Counted from the stretch's first letter, positions 17,170-27,015 are shown. The stretch is DNA of 64,000 nucleotides from Prevotella intermedia ATCC 25611 = DSM 20706 (GCF_001953955.1 NZ_CP019301.1:133501-197500); one strand, 5' to 3'. Numbers and translations are program-made. The notes: generated by a model from the sequence alone, not told the origin.

Positions 17170-18345
17170 CTATTTTGTTGTTGCGGCTCTGAGTGTAATC
17201 ACCACAATCTCGTTCGGCATATTCAGTCGGAACGGTGCAAAGCCTCCCAATCCTGCGGTTACGTTGAGTATATGGTCGCCACTTCGGTAGACGCCGTAGT
17301 CGTTTTTCTCTTTCAACTGTGTGGGGCGGAAGCCGAATATCTCCATTTGTCCGGCGTGGGTGTGGCCGCACAGCGTTATCTGTGCCAAGTTTTGAGGCAG
17401 TATGTGGCGACGCCATGCCGACGGGTCGTGCTGCAACATAATGACGAATGCGTTTGGTTTCACTCCCTTCAGTGTTTGCTTGTAGTCGGCTTTCTGTGGG
17501 AAGGGCGGCTTGCCGTCGTTCTCTGCTCCTGCAATAACGATGCTGTCGTTGCCTCGCCGTATGATTTTGTTGCTGTTGTTCAGCAGTGTCCAGCCTAATT
17601 TATTGCGCACAATGTCGGCAAACAGTGCCACTTGCTTCTTCTCTTCTTCGGGTGTAACGTCCACATATTCAGCATAGTCGTGGTTTCCTGCCACGGCTAT
17701 GGTGCCCTTCATCGACGACTTCAGCAGCGGCGCGAAGAGCAAAATCTCGTCGGGTCGCATATTCTGCAAGTCGCCCGTGAACACTATTTGGTCGGCTTTT
17801 ATGCTTCTTATGCTGTCCATTTCGTTTTCGAGAATGCCTTTTCGCCACCCTTTGAACGAGCCGACGTGGAGGTCGGACACGTGAATGATGCGGTATCCGT
17901 CGAAGCTTTTGGGCAGATTGGGCACCGTTAGTGTTTCGTGGCGCACCCTAATCTGCGAAAAGCCGTAGGTGAGTCCGAACATATAGGCTGAAAGAGCTAC
18001 GCTGCCGACTGCCACACCTACGTAATGACCATAGTTTCGGCGCGTGCGAATGATGGTTTTGCGCACTATCCAGCCTATGAGCGAGCAGATGCCGAAGATG
18101 GTTTTCGGTCCTACGAATGCGCCCAAGAGAAACAAATAGGTGTTGAGCCACGTAAGATTGCTCGGTGCAAAGTTGCGTATCGATGCCAAGACACAGGTGT
18201 AAATGACGAGGAAGATGGTGGGAATCCACCAAGCAAGCCTCTGTTGCCACGACAGGCGAATGCGCTTGCGGAAGTAGTGGGCGTCTATATAAACGTCGGA
18301 AAGTACGATGACGAGCAGTAGGGGAATGGCTATTCGGGCAATCAT
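17170..18345 (-). CDS. membrane-anchored metallophosphoesterase
   Basis: 391 residues. The first 125 hold about four membrane spans. The calcineurin-like domain follows with all metal motifs: HVSDLHVG (DxH), VFTGDLQN (GD), VAGNHDY (GNHD), MLQHDP and CGHTHAGQ (GHTH). This resembles YkuE/YaeI-type enzymes that act on lipid or nucleotide phosphoesters; the substrate is unknown. It starts 4 nt after the dihydroorotase stop, so the two are translationally close. Confidence 0.9.
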   Translation of the reverse strand: MIARIAIPLLLVIVLSDVYIDAHYFRKRIRLSWQQRLAWWIPTIFLVIYTCVLASIRNFAPSNLTWLNTYLFLLGAFVGPKTIFGICSLIGWIVRKTIIRTRRNYGHYVGVAVGSVALSAYMFGLTYGFSQIRVRHETLTVPNLPKSFDGYRIIHVSDLHVGSFKGWRKGILENEMDSIRSIKADQIVFTGDLQNMRPDEILLFAPLLKSSMKGTIAVAGNHDYAEYVDVTPEEEKKQVALFADIVRNKLGWTLLNNSNKIIRRGNDSIVIAGAENDGKPPFPQKADYKQTLKGVKPNAFVIMLQHDPSAWRRHILPQNLAQITLCGHTHAGQMEIFGFRPTQLKEKNDYGVYRSGDHILNVTAGLGGFAPFRLNMPNEIVVITLRAATTK

Positions 18346-18349
18346 AGAT

Positions 18350-19702
18350 TTACTGTTTTATGTTTCGGAAAGTTATTTGTTCGCCTCGATAGTCGGCATC
18401 GAACTTGCCGTTGTCGAGTATATGGACGCCGTTGCAAAGCGTATGCAGTACCTGCCAGCTGTATTGGTGTCCCTGCATCGGGCTCCATTTGCACTTGCTC
18501 TGTATGTTTGCTTCGGTTACAGTCCAAGGCGTGTTGGGCTTTACGATGGCGATGTCGGCACGATAGCCCTTGCGCAAGAAGCCCCGCTCGTCGATTTGGA
18601 AGAGTCGGGCAGGGGAGTGCGCCATCAGTTCGACGAGCCTTTCGATGGTCAGCACGCCGTTATCGACAAGTTCCAGCATCGTCGGCAGCGAGTATTGCAC
18701 CATCGGCATGCCCGAAGTGGCACGTGCGCAGCCGCCCTGTTTCTGCGATAAGAGGTGGGGTGCGTGGTCGGTTGCCACAGTCGTGATGCGTCCGTCGGCA
18801 AGTGCTCGGCGCAGTTCGGCACGGTCGTGCGCTGTTTTCACCGAGGGATTGCACTTTATCAGTGCCCGCTTCGTGGTGTAGTCGTCGTTCGTGAAGTAGA
18901 GATGCGCTATCACAGCCTCCATCGTTACGAAGTCGCGGACGTGCGGTTGCTGCAGCAAATCCAGCTCTCGAGCCGTCGAAAGGTGGGCAATGTGCAGGCG
19001 TGTCTTGTGTTTCAGTGCCAGTTCCACTGCCAATCGTGAACTTTCGCAGCACGCTTTTTCGCTCCGAATCTTGTAGTGGTGGCTGATGTCGGGGTCGTCG
19101 CCGTAGCGTGCTTTCGCCTCTTTCATGTTCTCGTTGATGATGCCCGAATCCTCGCAGTGCGTCATTACGGGTAGCCCTTCGGCTGCTGCGGTGGCAAAAA
19201 TGCTCTCCAATGCGTTGCGTCGGTCTACCAGCATATTGCCCGTAGATGCGCCCATAAAGAGTTTTACGGCTGGTACAAGGTGCTTGTCGAGCTGCTTTAT
19301 GGTGTCGCTGTTGGTGTTTGTGGCACCGAAAAAGAACGAATAGTTGATGTGGCTGCTACGTTTGGCACGCTCGAACTTGTCGTTCAGTGCGTCAATCGTC
19401 GTGGTCTGCGGGTTTGTGTTGGGCATTTCGCAGAACGAAGTAACTCCTCCGTAGGCTGCCGCACGGCTTTCGCTCTCTATGTTCGCCTTGTCTTCCATTC
19501 CCGGTTCGCGGAAATGGACGTGCGTATCTATAACTCCGGGAATAACAAAGCACCCCGTAGCATCGATGATTTCATCGAAATTGCTACGGGGTGCTTCGTT
19601 TTCGGGTATGATATTGGCAATCCGATTGTCTTCAATGACGATTGCGCCATTGAAACTTTGTCCTTCATTGACAATCGTTCCGCCGTGAATGAGTTTCCTC
19701 AT
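18350..19702 (-). CDS. pyrC: dihydroorotase
   Basis: Third step of de novo pyrimidine synthesis: reversible closure of carbamoyl aspartate to dihydroorotate. 450 residues, the long (class I-like) type. Zinc ligands are visible at HVHFREPG (His61, His63); a probably carboxylated Lys147 lies in AVKLFMGAS; further metal sites are THCED, HIAHLST and ATDHAPH. A C-terminal amidohydrolase strand region (ADIAIVKPNTPW) follows. It sits in an operon with the downstream phosphoesterase and the upstream DUF4369 gene (32 nt gap). Confidence 0.95.
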   Translation of the reverse strand: MRKLIHGGTIVNEGQSFNGAIVIEDNRIANIIPENEAPRSNFDEIIDATGCFVIPGVIDTHVHFREPGMEDKANIESESRAAAYGGVTSFCEMPNTNPQTTTIDALNDKFERAKRSSHINYSFFFGATNTNSDTIKQLDKHLVPAVKLFMGASTGNMLVDRRNALESIFATAAAEGLPVMTHCEDSGIINENMKEAKARYGDDPDISHHYKIRSEKACCESSRLAVELALKHKTRLHIAHLSTARELDLLQQPHVRDFVTMEAVIAHLYFTNDDYTTKRALIKCNPSVKTAHDRAELRRALADGRITTVATDHAPHLLSQKQGGCARATSGMPMVQYSLPTMLELVDNGVLTIERLVELMAHSPARLFQIDERGFLRKGYRADIAIVKPNTPWTVTEANIQSKCKWSPMQGHQYSWQVLHTLCNGVHILDNGKFDADYRGEQITFRNIKQ

Positions 19703-19734
19703 CGTGTGTCGTGTCTATATATAATGTGTAGTTT

Positions 19735-20595
19735 TTATTGTCTTGCCGTCAGTGTGTCGCCTGCCATTTCGGCTGGTGTCGGCGGCACAATGTCGCTGTT
19801 GGGCGTTTCTGCCATACCTGTCTGCATTGGTTCCTGCGCAGGCATTTCCATACCATTCATTTCCTTTTGCGCACGTTGGAAGTTCTCGTAGAAGTCCTTT
19901 ATTGCACTGTTGGCTTTGAAACTGTCGGGTGCTTTCGCTATAATGAACTCCACCCACGAGGGCAATTGGCTGATTGCGTTCATGTAAAGATAGTCGTTCA
20001 TCCATACAGGGTACGCATTCGGCGTCATATCGTACGACACTCGCGTGAGAAAGCCCCACGGCGAGAGCGCATTGTCGAAGTTTTCGGTTACGAAAGCCGT
20101 AAAAAGCTTGTCGATATTGGCATATACCTGCAATGCTTTCTTTATAAGACGGGCGTCGGTAGCTTGCTCGTCGTGTCCGTTCATAATGGCTGCGCCTTCC
20201 TCGTGGTCTATTTCAACATACTGATTGCGCAGCTGTGTGAACTTCTTCCAGAAGGTATTGAGCTTGTCGTTCAGCGGTGTGCCGCTCACATTCAGCTGTG
20301 TATTGTCGAGTTTCAGGTGTATATTGCCTTCCTCGAGTACGAGGGGAAACTGCAAATTCATATCGTCCATATACACTTGCACTATCTGTACGGAGTCGAG
20401 TGTGCCTCTGAAAGCGAACTCTCCGTGTACGACATCGCACGAATCGATGGTTATCAGCGTGTCGGCAGAGCCTCCTTTCAGGTACAGTTTCCGTCCGTCG
20501 AGGTTGGAAATGTTTGACGAACCCTGTATATAATATGACTTGGCGCACGACGTGAATGTCATTAAGACAATGAAAGCGTATAGTATTTTCTTCAT
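19735..20595 (-). CDS. DUF4369 lipoprotein
   Basis: 286 residues from ATG 20595 (MKKILYAFIVLMTFTSCAKS), with a clear lipobox TFTSC. The N-terminal part (KLYLKGGSADTLITIDSCDV, GEFAFRGTLDS) matches DUF4369, a beta-rich domain common in Bacteroidetes, often ahead of thioredoxin folds. Here no CxxC thioredoxin motif follows; instead a helical region and a Pro/Met-rich tail. An earlier in-frame ATG (20622) lies within the -7 box region and is unlikely. Function unknown. Confidence 0.82.
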   Translation of the reverse strand: MKKILYAFIVLMTFTSCAKSYYIQGSSNISNLDGRKLYLKGGSADTLITIDSCDVVHGEFAFRGTLDSVQIVQVYMDDMNLQFPLVLEEGNIHLKLDNTQLNVSGTPLNDKLNTFWKKFTQLRNQYVEIDHEEGAAIMNGHDEQATDARLIKKALQVYANIDKLFTAFVTENFDNALSPWGFLTRVSYDMTPNAYPVWMNDYLYMNAISQLPSWVEFIIAKAPDSFKANSAIKDFYENFQRAQKEMNGMEMPAQEPMQTGMAETPNSDIVPPTPAEMAGDTLTARQ

Positions 20596-20619
20596 AGAAT
20601 GCGTTCTTATTCTGACATA

Positions 20620-20627
20620 CAAATTTA
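20620..20627 (-). promoter_or_regulatory. -7 box of the DUF4369-pyrC operon
   Basis: TAAATTTG on the minus strand matches TAnnTTTG, 25 nt before the start codon; the -33 region is poor. Confidence 0.5.
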
Positions 20628-20702
20628 CAATGTATTTGTGAAGTAGCGAAAGTTTTTCATTGAATTTAATTTATTCACGGTGTTTTTAGGCTTTTTTCAA
20701 GT

Positions 20703-21128
20703 TTATGATTGTTTCTCTTTCCCTATCAGATAGTCTATTCTGTGTATGGTATAAATCTCGAGTGCGGTTGCAATGAGCAGGATTACGACCCAATTATGAT
20801 AGAAAATGTTCACGTAGGTGGTATATCCGCCAATGGAATTGGCAAGATATTGCTTTACGAAACCGTAGCTGTCTTCCACCATGAACAAGCCTGCAAGAAT
20901 GAAACCTATGTCTGCCAGCACCATAATCTTGCGCAGGCGGCGTATGGTAAGGTTTGTTCCGAGGTATTGTTGGCGCATCTGCATGGTGGCAAAGCATATT
21001 GCGCCTATCAGCATTATTATGCAAGCCACGTCTTGTATGATAAAGAAAGCGTAAAGACCAGTGCCCACTGCCATCAGCAAACCGCCGATGGCGTAGATGA
21101 TGCTTTCCGTTTTATTCAGTTGTCTCAT
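20703..21128 (-). CDS. four-span membrane protein, unknown function
   Basis: 141 residues with about four hydrophobic segments (residues 10-30, 33-47, 67-85 and 110-128). No motif that I recognise. Its start overlaps the 3' end of the FtsB/DivIC-like gene by 17 nt, so it is co-translated with it, and a role at the cell envelope is likely. Confidence 0.7.
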   Translation of the reverse strand: MRQLNKTESIIYAIGGLLMAVGTGLYAFFIIQDVACIIMLIGAICFATMQMRQQYLGTNLTIRRLRKIMVLADIGFILAGLFMVEDSYGFVKQYLANSIGGYTTYVNIFYHNWVVILLIATALEIYTIHRIDYLIGKEKQS

Positions 21129-21507
21129 ATTGGTTTTTGCCCTTTAAGGGTTGCTCGTCGTCGCTCAATACGAATATATCTTCGTCGTCCGCCTTCATGA
21201 AGTATCGTTCGCGGGCTATCTTTGCGATGGCGCGAGGACTTTTTTTCAGTTCCCGCAGCCTTTCCGTATCGTGCTGATACATCTTCTCGTATTTGTCAAT
21301 CTCGGTGTTGAGGTCTTTTATCTGATAATAGCATTCCACGCGACGGCGGAAGCTGTTCTCGTCGAGAACGCCCACGATGAGCACACCAAGTATGATGACG
21401 ATATGATACCTGAAGCGACTTAGGAATGAAAAAATATGTCCTGTAATTTTGCTCACTTTGTTCCTTGTTACTATGTGTAGCCTTTCGCCAATGCCATTGC
21501 GCTGCAA
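21112..21507 (-). CDS. FtsB/DivIC-type septum initiator
   Basis: 131 residues. One membrane span (YHIVIILGVLIVGVL, about residues 34-48), then a coiled coil (ECYYQIKDLNTEIDKYEKMY) and the family's end motif (ARERYFMKADDEDIFVL). Such proteins link FtsQ/FtsL at the division septum. A GTG start at residue 19 (VSKITGHIF), after a purine-rich stretch, is an alternative. A -7 box (TACTTTTG, 21540-21547) 33 nt upstream supports the first ATG. Confidence 0.85.
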   Translation of the reverse strand: MQRNGIGERLHIVTRNKVSKITGHIFSFLSRFRYHIVIILGVLIVGVLDENSFRRRVECYYQIKDLNTEIDKYEKMYQHDTERLRELKKSPRAIAKIARERYFMKADDEDIFVLSDDEQPLKGKNQYETTE

Positions 21508-21539
21508 AGCGGTGCAGACATCGTCGTGGCTATCTTCTG

Positions 21540-21547
21540 CAAAAGTA
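21540..21547 (-). promoter_or_regulatory. -7 box of the divIC-like gene
   Basis: TACTTTTG on the minus strand fits TAnnTTTG; no clear -33 box. It is divergent from the dnaX promoter about 100 nt away. Confidence 0.45.
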
Positions 21548-21643
21548 ATGAAAACTTTTGGAAAATGCAGGAACGGTGTGCAGATTTTACGCTAATTAAC
21601 AATTAAATCTTCCTTGCTGTCCTGCCATTCCCTTACTTTTTAT

Positions 21644-21651
21644 TATCTTTG
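21644..21651 (+). promoter_or_regulatory. -7 box of dnaX
   Basis: TATCTTTG 24 nt before the dnaX start codon; the -33 region is weak. Confidence 0.55.
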
Positions 21652-21674
21652 CAACACCAAAAGAAAATAGAACT

Positions 21675-23459
21675 ATGGACGAATATATCGTTTCGGCACG
21701 AAAATACCGACCCATGTCGTTCTCTACCGTGGTGGGACAGCAGGCTCTTACCACAACGTTGATGAACGCCGTGAAGAACGGAAAACTTGCCCACGCTTAC
21801 CTTTTCTGCGGCCCCCGTGGCGTAGGAAAGACCACTTGCGCACGCATTTTTGCCAAGACCATCAACTGCGAACACCCTACCGAGCAGGGCGAAGCGTGCA
21901 ACGAGTGCGAGAGTTGCCAGTCGTTCAACGAGGGACGAAGCTACAACATCTTCGAACTTGATGCGGCAAGCAACAACTCTGTTGAGAATATCAAGACGCT
22001 GATGGAACAGACTCGCATTCCGCCACAGGTGGGACGATACAAGGTTTTCATCATCGACGAGGTGCACATGCTGTCTACTGCGGCTTTCAACGCTTTTCTG
22101 AAAACGCTGGAAGAACCGCCCGCACACGTCATCTTCATTCTCGCTACGACCGAAAAGCACAAGATTCTGCCCACCATACTCTCGCGTTGTCAGATTTACG
22201 ACTTCGAGCGTATGTCGGTGTCGGGCATCATCAACCACCTGAAAGCAGTGGCAGAGAAAGAGGGAATCGCTTACGAAGAGCAGGCATTGAACGTGATTGC
22301 CGAGAAAGCCGACGGCGGAATGCGCGACGCACTCTCCATTTTCGACCAGGCAGCGAGCTTCTCGCAGGGCAACATAACCTATCAGAAAGTGATAGAAGAC
22401 CTTAACGTGCTGGACACGGAAAACTATTTCAACATCGTAGACCTATCGGTTGAAAACAAGGTACCCGAAATAATGGTGCTCCTGAACAACGTCATCAACA
22501 AGGGTTTCGATGCAGGCAACCTCGTGAACGGCTTAGCTTCGCACGTGCGCAACGTGCTGATGGCGAAAGACCCACAGACACTTCCGCTGCTCGAAACCAG
22601 CCAGCAGCAACGCCAACGCTATCAGGAACAGGCGGCAAAGTGCCCCACACAGTTCCTCTACAAGGCACTGGAGGTTATGAACCGCTGCGATGTGGAATAC
22701 CGCCAAAGCTCGAACAAGCGACTTTTGGTGGAACTTACGCTCATACAAGTGGCACAAATCACGCAGAAAGACGACGATGTGCCCAGTTCGGGGCGTAGCC
22801 CCAAGCAGCTGAAAACCCTGTTCAGAAATCTTATTGTAAAGGCTCAACCGCAAACAGCGTCGCAGGTAGCTGGGGCGAGCCGTAAGCATAATGCCCACGA
22901 CGATGGGCGCAGCAGCGTGGCAACCCACGTTACCGTCAGCACCACAACCCCTCCCGCGAGCACTCCTCCCGCCGTTCCCACCATGCCGAAAGTAAAGCTC
23001 GGCGGTCTCGGAATGTCGTTTGCAAACTTGCTGAACGAAGGAAAGAAAGAGGAAAAGCAAGAAGAAGAGGTAGAAATAACCAACAAGGACGAGAACCAAA
23101 GCTTCACCCCACAGGAGCTAATCGTGGAATGGAAGGGTATGTGCACCCGCATTGCCAAGACGAACGCAGGCTTGGCGCAGCGTATGAAGTTTATAAAGCC
23201 ACAGATTCTGCCCGACGGAAAGATAGAAATAGTGGCAGGAAACAAAATCCTACTCGACGAAATGCACGCCATTCAAGGTCGCATACGTGCCACGATGGCG
23301 CAGCGTCTGCACAACGGACAAATCGACGTGGTGTTGCGATTGGCAAAGGCAGAGGAGATAAAACCCATTCTCACCCCTCGCCAAGAACTCGAGAAAATGA
23401 AGCAACAGAACAGTTCCATCGCTAAGCTCATTGAGCAGTTGGGGCTCGATTTAGCGTAA
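21675..23459 (+). CDS. dnaX: DNA polymerase III subunits gamma/tau
   Basis: 594 residues. The ATPase loads the beta clamp and ties polymerase cores together. In order: Walker A GPRGVGKTT (residues 46-54), a zinc module with cysteines in NCEHP and CNECESC, Walker B FIIDEVHML, sensor 1 FILATTEKHK, and SRC in ILSRCQIYDF. AAA+ lid and domain III reach about residue 370, followed by a low-complexity linker rich in Thr/Pro/Glu and a tau-type C-terminal domain. I see no slippery A-run that would force a gamma frameshift. It stands alone; no clear terminator is seen before repeat copy D. Confidence 0.95.
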   Translation: MDEYIVSARKYRPMSFSTVVGQQALTTTLMNAVKNGKLAHAYLFCGPRGVGKTTCARIFAKTINCEHPTEQGEACNECESCQSFNEGRSYNIFELDAASNNSVENIKTLMEQTRIPPQVGRYKVFIIDEVHMLSTAAFNAFLKTLEEPPAHVIFILATTEKHKILPTILSRCQIYDFERMSVSGIINHLKAVAEKEGIAYEEQALNVIAEKADGGMRDALSIFDQAASFSQGNITYQKVIEDLNVLDTENYFNIVDLSVENKVPEIMVLLNNVINKGFDAGNLVNGLASHVRNVLMAKDPQTLPLLETSQQQRQRYQEQAAKCPTQFLYKALEVMNRCDVEYRQSSNKRLLVELTLIQVAQITQKDDDVPSSGRSPKQLKTLFRNLIVKAQPQTASQVAGASRKHNAHDDGRSSVATHVTVSTTTPPASTPPAVPTMPKVKLGGLGMSFANLLNEGKKEEKQEEEVEITNKDENQSFTPQELIVEWKGMCTRIAKTNAGLAQRMKFIKPQILPDGKIEIVAGNKILLDEMHAIQGRIRATMAQRLHNGQIDVVLRLAKAEEIKPILTPRQELEKMKQQNSSIAKLIEQLGLDLA

Positions 23460-23505
23460 AGGGCAGCGCAAAGCCAGCGTTTCTACGCTGCATTAACAGC
23501 GTGTT

Positions 23506-23766
23506 CATCTAGAAATTCTAGTTTTCCTAGAGCTTCTAGAAACTCTAGCATAAAACTTTAAAACAGCCTTCCTTTTGTAAAGATAATTCCAACGAAAAAC
23601 GCTAATTTCGATTTTGCACTGCGAAAGCGGCTGTTTTGCAACGCAAAACCTACGCTTTTACCGTGCAAAACAGCCGCTTTTGGAATGCAAAACAATAGGT
23701 TTTGCAAAGTGTTGATAATTAAGCCATTACGCAACAGTTACGCTTGTGAAAAATATTTACACTTTT
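23506..23766 (+). repeat. dispersed palindromic element, copy D
   Basis: A dense CTAG cluster (five CTAG between 23508 and 23550) is followed by TTTTGTAAAGATAATT and the core in the order inverted alpha, beta, alpha, tail, ending GTGAAAAATATTTACAC. Beta lies in the loop between the alpha arms and can also pair with TAGGTTTTGC in the tail, which would give a pseudoknot. From 23767 to 23998 I see no gene. Confidence 0.8.
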
Positions 23767-23998
23767 GCCGCTTGCTTTTCGTCCATAAAACGAGTTGTAC
23801 GGGCGAAAGTTTCGTGGTGGCGCAAAGGGTTTTTGCCTGTCGGTTCGTGCTTTTGGCGGTGTGTGGAAATGGGGCAAATAGAGTAATAATTGTTACCACT
23901 GCCCCCTTATTCCTCAAAGTTTCTTAATTTATTGCGCTTGTCAATCTTTTTTAATATAATTTAGTTGGAAAGCTTACATATTTACGCTTTTAAAGTGT

Positions 23999-24006
23999 TA
24001 CTTTTG
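23999..24006 (+). promoter_or_regulatory. -7 box of the moxR-bat operon
   Basis: TACTTTTG 38 nt before the moxR start. The -33 region is not convincing. Confidence 0.5.
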
Positions 24007-24044
24007 CGTGAATATTAAAAGAAAGTAGTACAAAATCCAGAATT

Positions 24045-25040
24045 ATGGCAGAAGCTATAGACATTCGCGAACTAAACATAAGGATAGAACAGAAGAGTGC
24101 ATTCGTAACAAATCTTGTTACAGGAATGAATCAAGTCATCGTGGGGCAGCAGCATCTTATCGACTCGCTGCTCATTGGTCTGCTCAGCGACGGACATATC
24201 TTGCTCGAAGGTGTGCCGGGACTGGCAAAGACACTGGCTATAAAAACGCTTTCGCAGCTTATCAGCGCAAAGTACAGCCGCATACAGTTCACCCCCGACC
24301 TTCTTCCTGCCGATGTCATAGGTACGCAAATCTATTCGCAAAAGGAAGAAAAGTTCCAAGTAAAGAAAGGTCCGGTGTTTGCCAACTTCGTCTTGGCCGA
24401 CGAAATAAACCGTGCGCCGGCGAAGGTTCAGAGTGCGTTGCTCGAAGCGATGCAGGAACACCAAGTAACTATCGGCGAGGAAACCTTCACGCTGCCGACG
24501 CCTTTCATGGTAATGGCAACGCAAAACCCAATAGAGCAGGAGGGAACCTATATGCTCCCAGAAGCACAGGTAGACCGTTTCATGCTGAAAGTAGTTATCA
24601 ACTACCCAACACTCGAGGAAGAAAAGCGTGTCATTCGTGAAAACCTGAGCGAGCATCTGCCCATCGTAACCCCCGTAACATCGGCAGACGACATACTCGA
24701 AGCCCGCAGCGTGGTGCGCGAGGTGTATATCGACGAGAAGATAGAGCAATACATTGCCGACATCGTTTTTGCTACCCGCTACCCCGAACGCTACGATTTG
24801 GCGAGCCTCCGACAGATGATTACCTTCGGCGGAAGTCCACGTGCCAGCATCAACCTTGCCAAGGCAGCACGTGCATACGCCTTCATAAAGCGTCGCGGAT
24901 ATGTTGTTCCAGAAGATGTTCGCGCCGTGGCACACGATGTTCTGCGCCACCGCATCGGTCTTTCCTACGAGGCTGAGGCCAGCAACGTAAACACCGAAGG
25001 CATCGTAAGCGATATTATCAACAAAGTACAGGTTCCCTAA
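24045..25040 (+). CDS. MoxR-type AAA+ ATPase
   Basis: 331 residues. Chaperone-like ATPase that works with von Willebrand A-domain partners. Walker A GVPGLAKT (residues 56-63), Walker B FVLADEIN (115-122), ATQNPIEQEGTY (sensor 1) and GGSPRASINL (sensor 2). First gene of the aerotolerance cluster, 20 nt before the DUF58 gene, which is its usual partner. Confidence 0.93.
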   Translation: MAEAIDIRELNIRIEQKSAFVTNLVTGMNQVIVGQQHLIDSLLIGLLSDGHILLEGVPGLAKTLAIKTLSQLISAKYSRIQFTPDLLPADVIGTQIYSQKEEKFQVKKGPVFANFVLADEINRAPAKVQSALLEAMQEHQVTIGEETFTLPTPFMVMATQNPIEQEGTYMLPEAQVDRFMLKVVINYPTLEEEKRVIRENLSEHLPIVTPVTSADDILEARSVVREVYIDEKIEQYIADIVFATRYPERYDLASLRQMITFGGSPRASINLAKAARAYAFIKRRGYVVPEDVRAVAHDVLRHRIGLSYEAEASNVNTEGIVSDIINKVQVP

Positions 25041-25060
25041 ACGCAACGGACGGATAACGT

Positions 25061-25930
25061 ATGAACACCACCGAAATGCTCAGTCGGGTACGAAAGATTG
25101 AGATTAAGACGCGTCGTCTTAGTCAGAACATCTTTGCAGGGCAATACCATTCAGCCTTCAAGGGGCGTGGTATGGCTTTCTCGGAGGTGCGTGAATACCA
25201 GTACGGCGACGATGTCCGCGATATAGAATGGAACGTTACGGCACGTTTCCATCACCCCTTTGTGAAGGTTTTCGAGGAAGAACGAGAACTCACCGTGATG
25301 CTGCTCATCGACGTCAGCGGCTCGTTGGACTTCGGAACAACCCACCAGATGAAGCGCGATATGGCAACCGAGATTGCCGCAACCCTTGCTTTCTCTGCCA
25401 TACAGAACAACGATAAAATCGGCGTTATCTTCTTTTCCGACCGCATAGAGAAATATATTGCACCCAAGAAGGGGCGCAAGCACATTCTCTACATCATACG
25501 TGAGATGCTCAACTTCGAGCCCGAAAGCAAGAAAACCGACGTCAATGCAGCCATAGAGTTCCTCACCCGTGTGGTGAAGCGACCTTGCACGGCGTTCGTG
25601 CTGAGCGATTTCTACGTGCGTTCCGACTTCGAGCACGTGTTGCAGATAGCTAACCGAAAGCACGACGTCATAGCCGTTCAGGTGTACGACATTCGTGCCA
25701 AGGAGTTGCCCGACGTAGGACTGATGAAGGTCAGCGATGCCGAAACAGGGCACGAAATGCTGGTAGATACGGGCAGCGTAAAGTTGCGCAACGCCTATAA
25801 AGCCAATTGGCTGAAACGGCAGGACGAATTGCAGGCAGTGTTCTCGAAGAGCAATGTAGACTGTATATCCATTGCAACGAACGACGATTACGTTAAAAAA
25901 CTAATGGCACTATTTGCCCAACGAAGCTGA
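25061..25930 (+). CDS. DUF58 domain protein
   Basis: 289 residues, cytoplasmic, with no membrane span. The DUF58 signature GRGMAFSEVREYQYGDD and VRDIEWNVTAR lies at about residues 35-62. A von Willebrand A-like region starts at MLLIDVSGS (MIDAS-like DxSxS, residues 84-88). It overlaps the next gene by one base (stop/start at 25930). In other bacteria DUF58 proteins pair with MoxR ATPases; the exact client is unknown. Confidence 0.9.
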   Translation: MNTTEMLSRVRKIEIKTRRLSQNIFAGQYHSAFKGRGMAFSEVREYQYGDDVRDIEWNVTARFHHPFVKVFEEERELTVMLLIDVSGSLDFGTTHQMKRDMATEIAATLAFSAIQNNDKIGVIFFSDRIEKYIAPKKGRKHILYIIREMLNFEPESKKTDVNAAIEFLTRVVKRPCTAFVLSDFYVRSDFEHVLQIANRKHDVIAVQVYDIRAKELPDVGLMKVSDAETGHEMLVDTGSVKLRNAYKANWLKRQDELQAVFSKSNVDCISIATNDDYVKKLMALFAQRS

Positions 25931-26997
25931 TGAAGAAGTTTTTCCTAACCATAACCCTCGCTCTCGTGGCTGTACTCGCCTCTGCACAGGTGCGTGTGAA
26001 AGCCGTGTTGGACTCTGCGAAGATACTCATAGGCGAGCCAACCCACTGGTCTGTCGTGGTAGATGCCCCCAAGGGTGCGAAGGTGGCGTATGCCCACTTT
26101 GCCGATACCACCAATGTGCCGCGCGGAATAGAGGTTATGGAACAGCACATCGACACCGTTCGCAACGGCAATGCCTACACGCTGGCATTCCGTCGCACCC
26201 TTACGGCGTGGGACGCACGCAACTACGAGCTGCCTGCCGTTACCGTTCAGGTAGACGGAAAGGACTATACCACCGACAAACTCGCCTTCGATGTCGAGGA
26301 AGTGAAGGTAGACACCGCTGCTACGGCACCTGCACGACCCAACGACGGCATACAGAAACCACCGTTTCAGCTAAGCGAGTGGTTACCATATTACGGTCTT
26401 TGCGTACTCGCCTTGCTGCTCTTGGCAGTGGCATACGCCATCAGTCTGCGGTTGAAGAACCAGAAACCGCTTGTGAAACGCAAGCAACCCGAACGCAAAC
26501 TGCTGCCACACGAGAAGGCAATGCGTGCCATAGAGCAGGTGAAGACTCAGAACAGCAGTACTGACAACGCCGACGAAAAGGCGTATTACACCGCACTCAC
26601 CGACATTCTCCGTGAGTATCTGGAAGACCGATTCGGCATTAAGGCAATGGAAATGACGTCGGCAGAAATCGTGGAAACGCTGCGACGCGAGAGCAACAGC
26701 GAGACCAACGCCGAGTTGGAGCGTGTGTTTGCCACTGCCGACCTTGTGAAGTTTGCCAAGTATTCCACACAGGACAACGAGAAGAACTACTATCTCGGCA
26801 ATGTCGTGGACTATATAGAAGAAACCAAGGCTGGCTATCAGCCACCGCAGGAACCGACCCTTTCGGCTGCCGAACAGGAAGACTTGCGCAATCAGCGTAT
26901 GCGTCGCATCTTGCGTTGGTGCAAGTATGCCGCCATCGTGGCAGCCCTCGCACTTGCTGCTATCGCAGCGTGGGGCATAACCGAACTGATGAATTAA
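25930..26997 (+). CDS. membrane protein of the aerotolerance operon
   Basis: 355 residues. Signal peptide (MKKFFLTITLALVAVLASAQ), a beta-rich periplasmic domain of about 130 residues resembling the start of BatD proteins, one membrane span at about 158-178 (YYGLCVLALLLLAVAYAISL), a helical cytoplasmic domain (HEKAMRAIEQV..YYTALTDILREYLEDRFGIK) and a last hydrophobic segment at 332-350. Its position between DUF58 and batA is the usual one in Bacteroidetes. The function is not established beyond membership of the operon. Confidence 0.8.
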   Translation: MKKFFLTITLALVAVLASAQVRVKAVLDSAKILIGEPTHWSVVVDAPKGAKVAYAHFADTTNVPRGIEVMEQHIDTVRNGNAYTLAFRRTLTAWDARNYELPAVTVQVDGKDYTTDKLAFDVEEVKVDTAATAPARPNDGIQKPPFQLSEWLPYYGLCVLALLLLAVAYAISLRLKNQKPLVKRKQPERKLLPHEKAMRAIEQVKTQNSSTDNADEKAYYTALTDILREYLEDRFGIKAMEMTSAEIVETLRRESNSETNAELERVFATADLVKFAKYSTQDNEKNYYLGNVVDYIEETKAGYQPPQEPTLSAAEQEDLRNQRMRRILRWCKYAAIVAALALAAIAAWGITELMN

Positions 26998-27015
26998 GAG
27001 GAGGACGAAGCGAAA